Source of the DNA: Lacrimispora sp. 210928-DFI.3.58
GTDB lineage: Bacteria; Bacillota; Clostridia; Lachnospirales; Lachnospiraceae
DNA length: 64,000 nucleotides
Assembly (NCBI RefSeq): GCF_020554865.1
Contig: NZ_JAJCIC010000002.1
Coordinates: 124,001-188,000 of the forward strand
Reading direction: 5' to 3'
Shown: positions 19,734 through 28,100 of the stretch, in pieces
Position numbering within the stretch: the first letter of the stretch is position 1
Layout: each line of letters starts with the position of its first letter
Program-made: the position numbers and the translations under genes
The notes under the pieces: generated by a model
What the model was told of the DNA's origin: nothing
Seen by the model: the letters and a program-made list of their open reading frames with translations, nothing else
The model's database searches: none

Positions 19734-20441
19734 CTATCTTCTCCCCCGTCCATTTCCCGGTCCCTCCTGCTCCTGGACCTTGATATTGTGAGAAACCGTG
19801 ATCTCCTGGTTATCAATATGCTCTCTGGCCGCCTTCTTGGCCTCTGCAATATTGCGGCTCTTGATGGCGCCTAAAATATGCTCATGCTCCACCAGCAGGA
19901 TCTGGCGTTTGTCCTCATCCTTGATATATTCCAAACGGTAGCGGTACATCTGCTCCCTTAAGTTATTCAGCATCTGGATCAGCTTGTCATTTCCCGTGCC
20001 CTGGTAGATCACATAGTGGAACTGCTCGTCTGTCTCAGCGATCACCATGGCATCGCCCTTCTCGATGGCCTGGCGGAAGCTCCTCTGGACTCCTGCCAGA
20101 TGCTCCATATTTTCCTCTGTCATTCTCTGGCAGGCCAGCTCGATCGCCAGCTCCTCCAGGGAACGGCGCACCTCCAGCACATCGCGCAGGCTCTTCTCTG
20201 AGATCTTTGCCACCTCTGCTCCCTTGCGGGGGATCATGAGCACCAGGCCCTCCAGCTCCAGCTTGCGGATCGCCTCGCGGATAGGCGTCCTGCTGACCCC
20301 AAGCTTTTCTGCCAGCTGGATCTCCATCAGACGCTCTCCCGGAGCCAGCTCTCCCTTTAAGATCGCCTGGCGCAGCGTGTTGAACACCACATCCCGAAGC
20401 GGGAGATATTCATTCATGTTCACCTTAAAATTGTTCTCCAT
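19734..20441 (-). CDS. GntR-family regulator, FCD (FadR-type) subfamily
   Basis: This 235-residue protein has an N-terminal winged helix (QAILKGELAPGERLMEIQLA then KLGVSRTPIREAIRKLE, about 22-60) and an all-helical FCD effector domain (residues ~80-220). The domain has the E..DEQFH and H..I..AI metal/ligand positions. It lies 30 bases downstream of ispE. An 18-bp perfect palindrome over the operon's -10 region (21413-21430) contains TTGTATACAA, which resembles operators of this subfamily, so autoregulation is likely. Effector unknown. Confidence 0.9.
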   Translation of the reverse strand: MENNFKVNMNEYLPLRDVVFNTLRQAILKGELAPGERLMEIQLAEKLGVSRTPIREAIRKLELEGLVLMIPRKGAEVAKISEKSLRDVLEVRRSLEELAIELACQRMTEENMEHLAGVQRSFRQAIEKGDAMVIAETDEQFHYVIYQGTGNDKLIQMLNNLREQMYRYRLEYIKDEDKRQILLVEHEHILGAIKSRNIAEAKKAAREHIDNQEITVSHNIKVQEQEGPGNGRGRR

Positions 20442-20470
20442 TGTAATTAACCCCTTTTTCTCTTCTATAT

Positions 20471-21361
20471 TTATGCCTTCATGTTAAAGAAATTTGTCAG
20501 ATATACCTGCTTTGCCAGACCGGAGGCTTCTCCGAACCGCAGGGACTCATAAGCCCTCTGGGCTGCAGCAGGGCTGGTAAACAAGCCAAATACGGTGGGA
20601 CCGCTTCCGCTCATCATCGCATTTACCGCCCCCTCTTCCATCATGACCTGCTCGATCTGACCGATCACCGGATATTTTCCTGCTGTCACCAGCTCCAGCA
20701 CATTTCCAAATTTGCCGGCCACCTTCCGCAGGTCTCCCTGCCTTATGGCCTCCACCATCCCGTCAATATCCGGGTGGTCCTCCTTCCTCAGTTCCATCGC
20801 ATCCAGGCATTCGTACACCATCTTTGTGGAAACACTGATCCCCGGCTTCGCGATCAGCACCTGACACTGAGGCATCGGCGGAAGGGGCGTCAGCTTTTCT
20901 CCAATGCCCTCTGAGAGAGCTGTGCCCCGCAGAATGCAGTATGGCACATCTGCTCCCAGCTTTACTCCCCGCTCCATCAGCTCCTCTCTGGAAAGTCCCA
21001 GGCCGAACATCTTATTTACTCCGAAAAGTACGGATGCTGCATCCGTACTGCCCCCTGCCATACCGGCGGCTACAGGGATGAACTTCCTCAAATGGATGGA
21101 CAGCCCCTCATGGATATCAAACTCCTCCATCAGAAGCTTCGCTGCTTTATATGCAAGGTTCTGCTCATTATCCGGCAGATAAAACAGATTGGACTGAATG
21201 GCAATCCCCGGCTCTTCCTTTCTGTAGAGCTCTATGCGGTCATGGAGCCCTACTGTCTGCATGATCATCTTCACATCGTGATAACCATTTTCACGGCGTC
21301 CCAGCACGTCCAGACCTAAATTAATCTTGCCATATGCTTTCAAACGTAAATGCGAAATCAT
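20471..21361 (-). CDS. ispE: 4-(cytidine 5'-diphospho)-2-C-methyl-D-erythritol kinase
   Basis: This 296-residue GHMP-family kinase acts in the MEP isoprenoid pathway. It has the substrate motif AYGKINLGLDVLGRRENGYH (about 8-27), the ATP loop PVAAGMAGGSTDAASV (about 95-110) and the closing MSGSGPTVFGLF. I chose the ATG at 21361 because the longer frame to 21412 would run through the promoter/palindrome region. First gene of an operon with gntR and the small acidic gene. Confidence 0.95.
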   Translation of the reverse strand: MISHLRLKAYGKINLGLDVLGRRENGYHDVKMIMQTVGLHDRIELYRKEEPGIAIQSNLFYLPDNEQNLAYKAAKLLMEEFDIHEGLSIHLRKFIPVAAGMAGGSTDAASVLFGVNKMFGLGLSREELMERGVKLGADVPYCILRGTALSEGIGEKLTPLPPMPQCQVLIAKPGISVSTKMVYECLDAMELRKEDHPDIDGMVEAIRQGDLRKVAGKFGNVLELVTAGKYPVIGQIEQVMMEEGAVNAMMSGSGPTVFGLFTSPAAAQRAYESLRFGEASGLAKQVYLTNFFNMKA

Positions 21362-21412
21362 CCCTATTTCCCTTCTATGTACATTGTTTGTATTTGTGTT
21401 TTTATAATACAT

Positions 21413-21446
21413 AATATTGTATACAATATTATCGCGCTTTTTTCAA
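21413..21446 (-). promoter_or_regulatory. ispE-gntR promoter overlapped by an 18-bp palindrome
   Basis: Reading leftward: TTGAAA (21446-21441), 17 bases, TATACA (21423-21418). The perfect palindrome AATATTGTATACAATATT at 21413-21430 covers the -10 element completely. A protein bound there would block the promoter. The GntR/FCD protein encoded in the same operon is the obvious candidate. Confidence 0.7.
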
Positions 21447-21455
21447 GTAGAAAAT

Positions 21456-21488
21456 GCAAAAAAACCGGCATTTTTTCTGCCGGTTTGC
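21456..21488 (-). terminator. Terminator after the YesL-like gene
   Basis: AAACCGGCA (21462-21470) pairs with TGCCGGTTT (21478-21486). On the minus strand the stem runs into seven T. It lies just past the stop of the gene at 21513-22244 and insulates the ispE promoter. Confidence 0.85.
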
Positions 21489-21512
21489 TGAAAATGGGAT
21501 TTTTTCTATTTT

Positions 21513-22244
21513 TTATTGATTTTTCAGGCTCTGGATCGCTTCCTCGATCTCGCTGTTTTCCTCTTCGAAAAGCGGACTCATCTCCCGCTCCTCTCTCATC
21601 TCCTCCTTCGGCATATACTTCTTAAAGATGGCCGTGAAGAAATAGGAGTTCACAAATGCAATGAGAGGCATTCCGAACAGTATCAGGAGAAGCGCCATCT
21701 GTGGGAAGTAAAACATGGCAAAATAACCTGCAACCGCAATTCCAAGATCAATGGCAATGATTCCAATGGTCTGGAGCAAATGCCGGACGGACATGAAAAA
21801 CGCATTAAAAAGGGTTCTCTTAACCGTATTGTAAAACCGGGACTGCAGGGGGAATACATAGGTGGCAATAAACAGGTAAAGCAGAAGCATACCGCCAAAC
21901 ACTGCGCTTAACACCATTCTGGCCGTTCCCTTTACTACCATCTGACCTGATAAGAAGAACCAGAAATCAAAGCCCAGCAGCGCCCCTGCCACAAGAAGGA
22001 TAAGCCAGATGACTGTTGCCTGCTTAAAATTCGTCTTAAAGGAGTGGAAAAAGCTCTTGATGGTAGAGCCATCCTCATCCCGCACCAGCTTCAATGTCAC
22101 ATAGTATACGGCTGTGGTGGATGCACCGATCGTAAATATAGGAATGGAACAAATGATCCACAGAATATTTAACAGGATCAGATCTCCCAGCTTTCCGATA
22201 AACCTCCATACTGGATTGTCATAATTAAATAAGCCCTGAAGCAT
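21513..22244 (-). CDS. YesL-like membrane protein (DUF624)
   Basis: This 243-residue protein has about five to six transmembrane helices. The family opening is present: FNYDNPVWRFIGKLGDLILL, then CSIPIFTIGASTTAVYYV and the KSFFHSFKTNFKQATVIWLI segment. YesL/DUF624 proteins often accompany carbohydrate ABC systems, but their biochemical role is unknown. Here it is monogenic, ending in a strong terminator, and divergent from the membrane protein at 22446. Confidence 0.85.
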   Translation of the reverse strand: MLQGLFNYDNPVWRFIGKLGDLILLNILWIICSIPIFTIGASTTAVYYVTLKLVRDEDGSTIKSFFHSFKTNFKQATVIWLILLVAGALLGFDFWFFLSGQMVVKGTARMVLSAVFGGMLLLYLFIATYVFPLQSRFYNTVKRTLFNAFFMSVRHLLQTIGIIAIDLGIAVAGYFAMFYFPQMALLLILFGMPLIAFVNSYFFTAIFKKYMPKEEMREEREMSPLFEEENSEIEEAIQSLKNQ

Positions 22245-22377
22245 ACGGTATCCTCTTCTTTCTTCTACAAAAATATTGCACTGTTGATTATTTTATCATA
22301 TTAAGCCGAAAAAGCAAAGGGATGATGCCAATTCATTGATTTTTTTATGGATTTGGGTATCTGACCAGGTGGAAATG

Positions 22378-22386
22378 TGCTATACT
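22378..22386 (+). promoter_or_regulatory. Extended -10 promoter for the gene at 22446
   Basis: TGC directly before TATACT (22381-22386) forms an extended -10 element. No good -35 lies at 17 bases. The leader is about 55 nt and ends in AAGGAAATG-like spacing before the ATG. Confidence 0.5.
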
Positions 22387-22445
22387 TAAGAGGCGTCCTG
22401 ACCTTTGACAGGATACAACCATCATAAAGACAAGGAAATGATCTC

Positions 22446-23129
22446 ATGGATATAAAGACAAGCCTTAAAAAGGAAGCTTCTGCAGAGAAAGCAAAACTGA
22501 AAAACATGTCCTGGCAGGACCGCATCTGGTACATTTGGGAATATTACAAATTCCATATTCTGGCGCTGCTCATCGCTCTCGGCCTGGTTATCACGTTCTT
22601 CAACGTCCTGTACCGCCAGACCTTCACTACCCGCTTAAGTATCGCCATTGTCAACGACCGCTCAGGAGGAATGAACTCCATGGATACCTTTGAGACCAGC
22701 CTCCGCACAGAACTGGGCTATGGCAAGAAGGACCTTATGGAGATCAATGAGGGCCTCTACGCCGCTTTTGACGATGCCGCCATGTCACAGTACGCCTATG
22801 CCAGCCTGGCAAAAATATCTGCTCTGGTGGCAAGCAACAGTCTGGATATCATGATCGCAGACACCGGTGTGATCGAGCATTATGGTTCCATGTCCGGTTT
22901 TATTGACCTAAAAGAATTTCTGCCGGAGGAATTATACCAAAAGGTGGAGGAGTATCTTCTCTATGCTCCGGATGAACAGGGCGTTTCCAAACCCGTTGCC
23001 CTTTCCCTGAAGGATACCTCCTTTGCCGAACAGACAGGCGTCATGGTAGAGCCAGCCTACCTGGCAGTGATCAAATCGGCTCCGCATACAGAAGATACCC
23101 TTCGCACGATCGAATATCTGTTCCGGTGA
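22446..23129 (+). CDS. Membrane-anchored protein of unknown function
   Basis: This 227-residue protein has a basic amphipathic N-terminus (KKEASAEKAKLKNMSWQDRI), one transmembrane helix (about 36-56) and an extracytoplasmic domain of about 165 residues. The alpha/beta pattern and the SLDIMIADTGVIEHYGSMSGFIDLKEFLP stretch recall the solute-binding fold, but I cannot assign a family. Its last 59 bases overlap the end of the convergent GNAT gene. The DUF624 gene is its divergent neighbour. Confidence 0.75.
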   Translation: MDIKTSLKKEASAEKAKLKNMSWQDRIWYIWEYYKFHILALLIALGLVITFFNVLYRQTFTTRLSIAIVNDRSGGMNSMDTFETSLRTELGYGKKDLMEINEGLYAAFDDAAMSQYAYASLAKISALVASNSLDIMIADTGVIEHYGSMSGFIDLKEFLPEELYQKVEEYLLYAPDEQGVSKPVALSLKDTSFAEQTGVMVEPAYLAVIKSAPHTEDTLRTIEYLFR

Positions 23130-23826
23130 CAACAGCAAGTCCCAGGCCTTCCGCCACTTTGCGGGAGGCCTGATTATTTTTGTGGATCATGGCACAGAGC
23201 CGTACTCCCAGCACCTCCCTGCTGTAATCCGCCACTGCTGTCACTGCCTCCCCTGCATATCCCTGATTTCTGAAGGGACGAAAAATATGGTATCCCAGCT
23301 CCAGCCAGGGTCTCTCCTCTGTCCCCCGGCACCAGTCCCGCAGAAGTGCCTCCATCTGTTCGGGCAGATTGGGATTGGATACCCCGGCGATCCCTAAAAG
23401 CGTTCCCGTTTTCTTATGCATCAGACCCCAGGTTCCATATTCATAAAACCGGTACTGGTGCCTGATATAGTGTTCCAAAAGTGTCTCCGAACGGAACACC
23501 ATCTCACTCTCCCCATACTCCTCCTCCGGGATCACTGTTGCATCTTTCTTTTCCAGCTCCCGTATCAGAAGACGTCTGGTCTCACCGATCATCCACGGAA
23601 GCCCCAGATGCCTCCTTAAGACAAGCTCTGCCAGCTCATCGGTGGCAGCCTCCACAGAGGGGACCACGTAAAAGATCCCTTCCATAAAACGGCTGTCCGC
23701 CTCCGGCCTTTCCACACCAACAACAGCCCTCCCGGCAGCTTTTGCTGCCAGAAGGGCCTCTGGTTCATCTGATATCAAAACAATATGGTCTTCCCCCTCC
23801 AGGGTGATCCTCCGTTCCAGCTTCAT
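23071..23826 (-). CDS. GNAT-family N-acetyltransferase with an N-terminal extra domain
   Basis: The C-terminal half (about 125-251) is a GNAT domain: GTWGLMHKKTGTLLGIAGVSN, LELGYHIFRPFRNQGYAGEAV (the acetyl-CoA loop R-x-x-G-x-A/G), then a HKNNQASRKVAEGLGL helix. The N-terminal ~90 residues (VLISDEPEALLAAKAAGRAVVGVERP) resemble an alpha/beta domain seen fused to such enzymes in clostridia; its role is unknown. The substrate is unknown. The 3' end overlaps the convergent gene by 59 bases, which is unusual. Confidence 0.8.
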   Translation of the reverse strand: MKLERRITLEGEDHIVLISDEPEALLAAKAAGRAVVGVERPEADSRFMEGIFYVVPSVEAATDELAELVLRRHLGLPWMIGETRRLLIRELEKKDATVIPEEEYGESEMVFRSETLLEHYIRHQYRFYEYGTWGLMHKKTGTLLGIAGVSNPNLPEQMEALLRDWCRGTEERPWLELGYHIFRPFRNQGYAGEAVTAVADYSREVLGVRLCAMIHKNNQASRKVAEGLGLAVVTGTDIRSCEGYLLYAEPI

Positions 23827-23865
23827 ACATGAACCCCGCCTGCCAACGGCATTTCCAGAACCTTA

Positions 23866-24384
23866 TCAGCACTTCTCCGGCTCCGGATACTCCTCGCCAA
23901 AGGTATCCACTGTCATGGACTTAATCTTCTGCTCCTTTAATGGGCGGTCGCTGTAGTCTGTCTGAACCTCTGCGATCTTGTTCACAATATCCATTCCCTC
24001 CGTTACCTTGCCGAATGCAGCATATGCCCCGTCCAGATGGGGAGAGGTCTTGTGCATGATAAAGAACTGGGAACCAGCTGAGTTAGGGGCCATGGCCCTT
24101 GCCATAGAGAGAACGCCCTCTGTGTGCTTTAAGTCGTTCTTAAAGCCGTTCTGGGAAAATTCGCCCTTGATGGAGTATCCCGGACCGCCCATACCATTGC
24201 CATTGGGGCAGCCGCCCTGGATCATAAAGCCGCGGATCACCCTGTGGAAGATCCTGCCGTCATAAAAGCCCTTCTTTACCAGGCTGATAAAGTTATTTAC
24301 CGTATTGGGTGCGATCTCAGGATATAACTCTGCCTTCATCACATCTCCATTTTCCATTGTAATGGTTACTACTGGATTTGCCAT
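23866..24384 (-). CDS. Peptidyl-prolyl cis-trans isomerase, cyclophilin type
   Basis: This 172-residue cyclophilin catalyses proline isomerisation during protein folding. The motifs FHRVIRGFMIQGG (catalytic Arg), MARAMAPNSAGSQFFI and DGAYAAFGKV are present. I chose the ATG at 24384 because AAGGAGA lies 8 bases upstream; the frame to 24429 would start inside the leader hairpin. There is no signal peptide, so it is cytoplasmic. It is the last host gene before the prophage, and its promoter stays intact on the host side of the proposed attL. Confidence 0.95.
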   Translation of the reverse strand: MANPVVTITMENGDVMKAELYPEIAPNTVNNFISLVKKGFYDGRIFHRVIRGFMIQGGCPNGNGMGGPGYSIKGEFSQNGFKNDLKHTEGVLSMARAMAPNSAGSQFFIMHKTSPHLDGAYAAFGKVTEGMDIVNKIAEVQTDYSDRPLKEQKIKSMTVDTFGEEYPEPEKC

Positions 24385-24417
24385 AATATTGATCTCCTTT
24401 ACATTCGTGTCCTTTTC

Positions 24418-24488
24418 ATTACTGTTCACAGCCGGGCTTTGAACAGTAATTCTTTTTCAACTATAGCAAATTCTATGTGCTTTGTCCA
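24418..24488 (-). promoter_or_regulatory. Cyclophilin promoter with a 5'-terminal hairpin
   Basis: Reading leftward: TGGACA (24488-24483), 17 bases, TATAGT (24465-24460), start near 24453. Immediately after the start lies a perfect 10-bp inverted repeat ATTACTGTTC/GAACAGTAAT (24418-24427 and 24441-24450). The mRNA would thus begin with a stem-loop, which could stabilise the transcript or bind a regulator. Confidence 0.6.
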
Positions 24489-24490
24489 GC

Positions 24491-24522
24491 ATTCATATTT
24501 TGTTCACAAAATTACGAAACCT
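24491..24522. other. Candidate attL
   Basis: The 23-bp stretch at 24491-24513 matches 63819-63841 at 20 of 23 positions, including the identical 12-mer GTTCACAAAATT. A further AAACCT lies a few bases on in both copies. The left copy lies 2 bp upstream of the cyclophilin -35 element, so integration would not break the gene. The repeat is short, AT-rich and imperfect, so this is a hypothesis. Confidence 0.4.
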
Positions 24523-24568
24523 CGCAAACATGGGGATCTTTTCTCATATTGTAACCTATTATGATACT

Positions 24569-24596
24569 CCATTAAATTATTTATACAATTTAATGG
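24569..24596. repeat. Lox-like 10-8-10 inverted repeat near the left prophage end
   Basis: CCATTAAATT (24569-24578), an 8-base spacer, AATTTAATGG (24587-24596); the arms are perfect. This geometry is that of a tyrosine-recombinase core site, but it also fits a hairpin terminator or operator. It lies 20 bases left of the silent tail cassette and inside the proposed prophage end. Confidence 0.45.
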
Positions 24597-24615
24597 GGTG
24601 CTTAATTATTGCATA

Positions 24616-24627
24616 AAATAACAATTC
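24616..24627 (+). repeat. Tip-cassette recombination site C
   Basis: AAATAACAATTC, 12 of the 13 bases of the sites at the tail-fibre gene. Upstream context TTATTGCAT also matches the active-gene site (TTGTTGCAT), giving 22 of 24 identical positions from 24606 to 24629 against the active junction. Confidence 0.65.
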
Positions 24628-25060
24628 TTTTGTGCCTCGAAGGATACTTACTTCTGCCGATAATCTCGATGACGTCAAAGAACCAGGAACATACTGGTAT
24701 GACACGGGAAACGTGCCATCCAATGCGCCTTTTTCCAATGCGGCGATAGTTGAGGTTTTTGGATCAAACTCCGGCACCTGGGGAAAAATTCAGCGAGCCA
24801 CCCGGTTTGGCGCTGCAGGAAAATCCGCAATGCGGACTCTAGTTAATTCGTCATGGTTGGAATGGTGTGAATATATTACAACCGCTCAATCGGACGGGCA
24901 TATTTGACTTGGACCTACTGGTGCTACGGCCCTTGAAAGTGCAAATGGTAGCACACACTATAGGCTTCAGCTAAATATTAATGGAAATGTCGTATTATAT
25001 AAAAGCACTGATAATGGAAAAACCTGGCCGGATTCAAAAACAATTGCCACTTTTTCATAA
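24616..25060 (+). pseudogene. Silent tail-fibre tip cassette (pyocin-knob-like), with an internal TGA
   Basis: No start codon precedes this frame. It opens directly at the AAATAACAATTC site in the phase NNNS, the same as in the active tail-fibre gene. About 93 codons follow that read like a phage fibre C-terminus: DNLDDVKEPGTYWYDTGNV, SNSGTWGKIQRATRFG and SSWLEWCEYITT resemble pyocin-knob-type domains. A TGA at 24905-24907 interrupts it. The same frame then continues for 50 codons (LGPTGATALESANGS to SKTIATFS) to a TAA at 25058. It is on the opposite strand to the late genes, so it looks like a stored alternative tip. Confidence 0.7.
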
Positions 25061-25090
25061 CATAGTTCAGGCATTCAATTTTATATAGCC

Positions 25091-25102
25091 AATTGTTATT
25101 TA
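25091..25102 (-). repeat. Tip-cassette recombination site D
   Basis: On the minus strand TAAATAACAATT, 12 of the 13 bases of the repeated site, 30 bases past the end of the silent cassette. Sites C and D are inverted relative to each other and bracket a 487-bp block holding the single cassette. The minus-strand frame entering from D is meaningless, so only one orientation stores a tip. Confidence 0.6.
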
Positions 25103-25115
25103 ATCATAGAACATA

Positions 25116-25147
25116 ATAAGGCTCCCAAAATTCTCTGAAAGCCTTAT
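25116..25147 (-). terminator. Terminator-like hairpin at the end of the late operon
   Basis: ATAAGGCT (25116-25123) pairs with AGCCTTAT (25140-25147) 8 bases past the stop of the giant gene. The T-tract on the minus strand is weak (ATTATGTTCT). Confidence 0.55.
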
Positions 25148-25155
25148 CTAAACCT

Positions 25156-28100
25156 CTATTTCTTTTCCTTTGCCTCCTTCCTCCAGCTTATCCAGTCATC
25201 CCCACCATACAGATACTTTCCATTTACCTTTAACTGCTTCAGTTTATTTTGGATAGCCTCATAGGTTTCCTGGTCTTTGTTCCTATATGCTTCAATCCAC
25301 TTCTCTTTATATTCTTTTGTGATTGCGCTTTTAATGCTTCCGGGAATTTTGGATTCTTTCATGCCATTCTCCTTCTTTGTCTGATAGAGGCGGCTTACAA
25401 TGGCATTATACTCCTCGTAGCTTTTTTTATCGCTGGAATCCGTTTTCTTTACTGCTTCCACCAGATCAGAGGAGCTGTACGGCGTTTTCAGCTCAATCTC
25501 CGGGGCCTCTGCCTCTCCCTCGGCTGCCATAACACCCTCGTACAGATCATCCGGGTTTGTCTGTTCCTCTGCCTCCCAGTCGATATCCTCATCTCCGGCA
25601 AGCTGTTTTATACGCATATCCACAGCAGAGCTGACAAGCTCCCCGGAATACCCTTCTGCGATAAGCTGCTGAACCAGCGCTTTATACTCCCCATCGTCAG
25701 CTGCCTCCACCGCCTGGGCCGCTGCGTCAATCCTGGGATCCACTGAATCCTTTGTGATCAGTTCCGCCTTAACCATATTCTTAATTTTCTTGGAAATCGT
25801 GTCATTGTTAACCTTAGCCTTGTTTAAATCTGCCTTGATCCGGCCCTCCAGTTCCTGGTTGCCTGACCTTCGGGCCTCGATCATCATTCCGGCATACAGG
25901 TTCAGATTGTCTGTATTCCCCATATTATATTTCTGCTTCAGCCAGCCATAATCTGCTTCAGCGCTCCCTTTGTAGTTGATCACTGTATCAAGCAGCGCCT
26001 CTGCATCCCGTTCAATGTTCTTCACTGGCATACCGGTTATATTGGAAGCTTGCCTTGCAGCATATAAGATAACATACTGTGGTGTATACTTACTTTCTCC
26101 TCTCTTTGCCTTTGCAATCTCTCTGATAGCATAACCTATATCCTGGAATCCGGCCATATCAGATCGCACTGGTGTATCTCCCATGAGAGTAGCATAGATA
26201 TCCTTTGCCCATGGAACATTGCCAATAAAGGTAATGGATTCGCTCACATTGCCCCAGAAGTTCTCCCAATACTTCTCTCCAAACGTTTTATCTCTGTCAT
26301 TATCGCGCATCGCATCCATAACAGAAGCTGCCAGCGCTGTAGCCGCCGCCGTCAACACATATACCGATCCAGCTCTTACCGCCCTCTTTTTTGCCCCAAG
26401 CACTCCCAGCCTTACCTCTGCTCCAGCCCGGTACAGCATATCATAGCTTTTCAACGGTTCCGCCATAAAGCTTGTTGCAAGCTTTGTAAGGCCGTTTTGG
26501 CTTCTCATGATCTGGGTTCTGTGAAGAGTTGAATCTACAACCTGGGTTTTGTCTACAATCTCACTAAATCGGCGGCCAACTTCTTTATAAAACTCTTCGC
26601 TTTCTCTTTCCAGATCCGGGTGCTTGTCCATACACTCATATTCGCAAGCTCTCCACAGACGGTTCCAGGCCGCTTTATCTCCCATCTCTGCGCCGATCAT
26701 AGTTGCATTTGTGATACGGTTTTTTAGACTGTCTGTGCCGAACATAATGTCTTTCATCTGCCGGCTGGTATCCATACGGTAAAATCCCCAGTCCTTCCAC
26801 TGGGCAATGGGTGCATATTTGCAGATTAAATCCCACTGGCCTTTTTGTGTCCTGGTCATAGCGCCGCGGACCAGATACTTCCCATCAATTTCCATGGCAG
26901 CGCGCAGGTATGCGGTCGGCTGTTGGATTGCAACACGCAGGTTCCCGCCTACAGCAGACGCCTTCCAATTCGATAGCAGCCTATCTCCCAGGCTCTTTTC
27001 TTCATGCACACTGCCATTGATATCCTTTACCAGCTTATCAATATACTCATTTCCTTTCTTTCCAAAGGCGCGCTCAATTTCCTGCTTTATGCTCCATACA
27101 TCCGCTCCCTCTCCCTTATTAATGTAGTTCTGAACCTTATTGAGGTCAGAAAGGGGCATAAGGTATGCATTGTATGTACTCATCTGGTCTGACTGTCGGC
27201 TGAATACATCCATGATATCCTCAATGATAATAGGATTATGGGCATTTTGAACGGTACTCTTTGTAATTCCTAGATTCTGGATCGTCTTGCTCTGGTTTTT
27301 CAAGTCACCCTGTACCGTTGTGATATAGTTCTTGTTGGTAACAATGGGAAAATAATTCGATGCCGTAAACTTCTTATACCCATACATCTGCACCGTCACA
27401 TCATTGCCCCATGCAGCACAGTTGATCCCCATAAACCGCTGAAGGCCATCGGCAAATGCCTTCTGCTCTGGCGTCAACACATCTATGATGTTCTGTACCT
27501 CTGCCTCTGACACCCGGATTGGGGCATATTCCTTAATAACCTGCGACAATGCAAGCTTTCCGCCTTCAATCCGCGTCCGGCTGACACGCGGAGCCTGGCT
27601 GATCCCGCCCTGCCTGTCGTAGATATGTCCCCTGGCCTGGCCGCGCTTATTTAGCTCATACAGAGACATAATCTGGGCGATTGTCAGCTTGATCTTCCGG
27701 TCTCCTGACAGTTCAAACTCTTTCTCTTCCGCACCTTTTCCCGTCCACTTTCTAAGCTCTTTATCTGTAATCTTGGTCTCTTCTTTCAGAGCGTTCACAT
27801 AATCCTGCGCGTCTTTCAGCATCCTGGTCTTTTTGTCCAGGCCCGTGCGCAGAGAATCGTACAAGGATTTCATATTATCACCCATCAAGCCAAACATAGT
27901 CTGCGGATCCAGCATGTCATAATTAAAAAGCTGATCTGCCGGCCCCAGAAGATCCCCCGCATATTCTGTCCTATTCTTACGGTTAAGCAGATCGCTTACA
28001 ATACCATGGGCCATTTTCTCTAAGCTTTCTGAACGTTCATTGCTTTTTAGAGTATTCATCTCCTCAATGGTCTTTTTCATGGAAGTTACAATATTGCGCA

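Noticed and set aside
24384..24600. tRNA gene as integration target
   Set aside because: No cloverleaf or tRNA 3' end can be read at either prophage boundary.
24632..24907. Independent small gene starting at GTG 24632
   Set aside because: No ribosome binding site, and the homology to fibre tips begins upstream at the shared site in the same phase. It is a stored cassette.
24905..24907. TGA recoded as tryptophan in the phage
   Set aside because: Other prophage genes end at TGA in natural positions, so a nonsense mutation is simpler.
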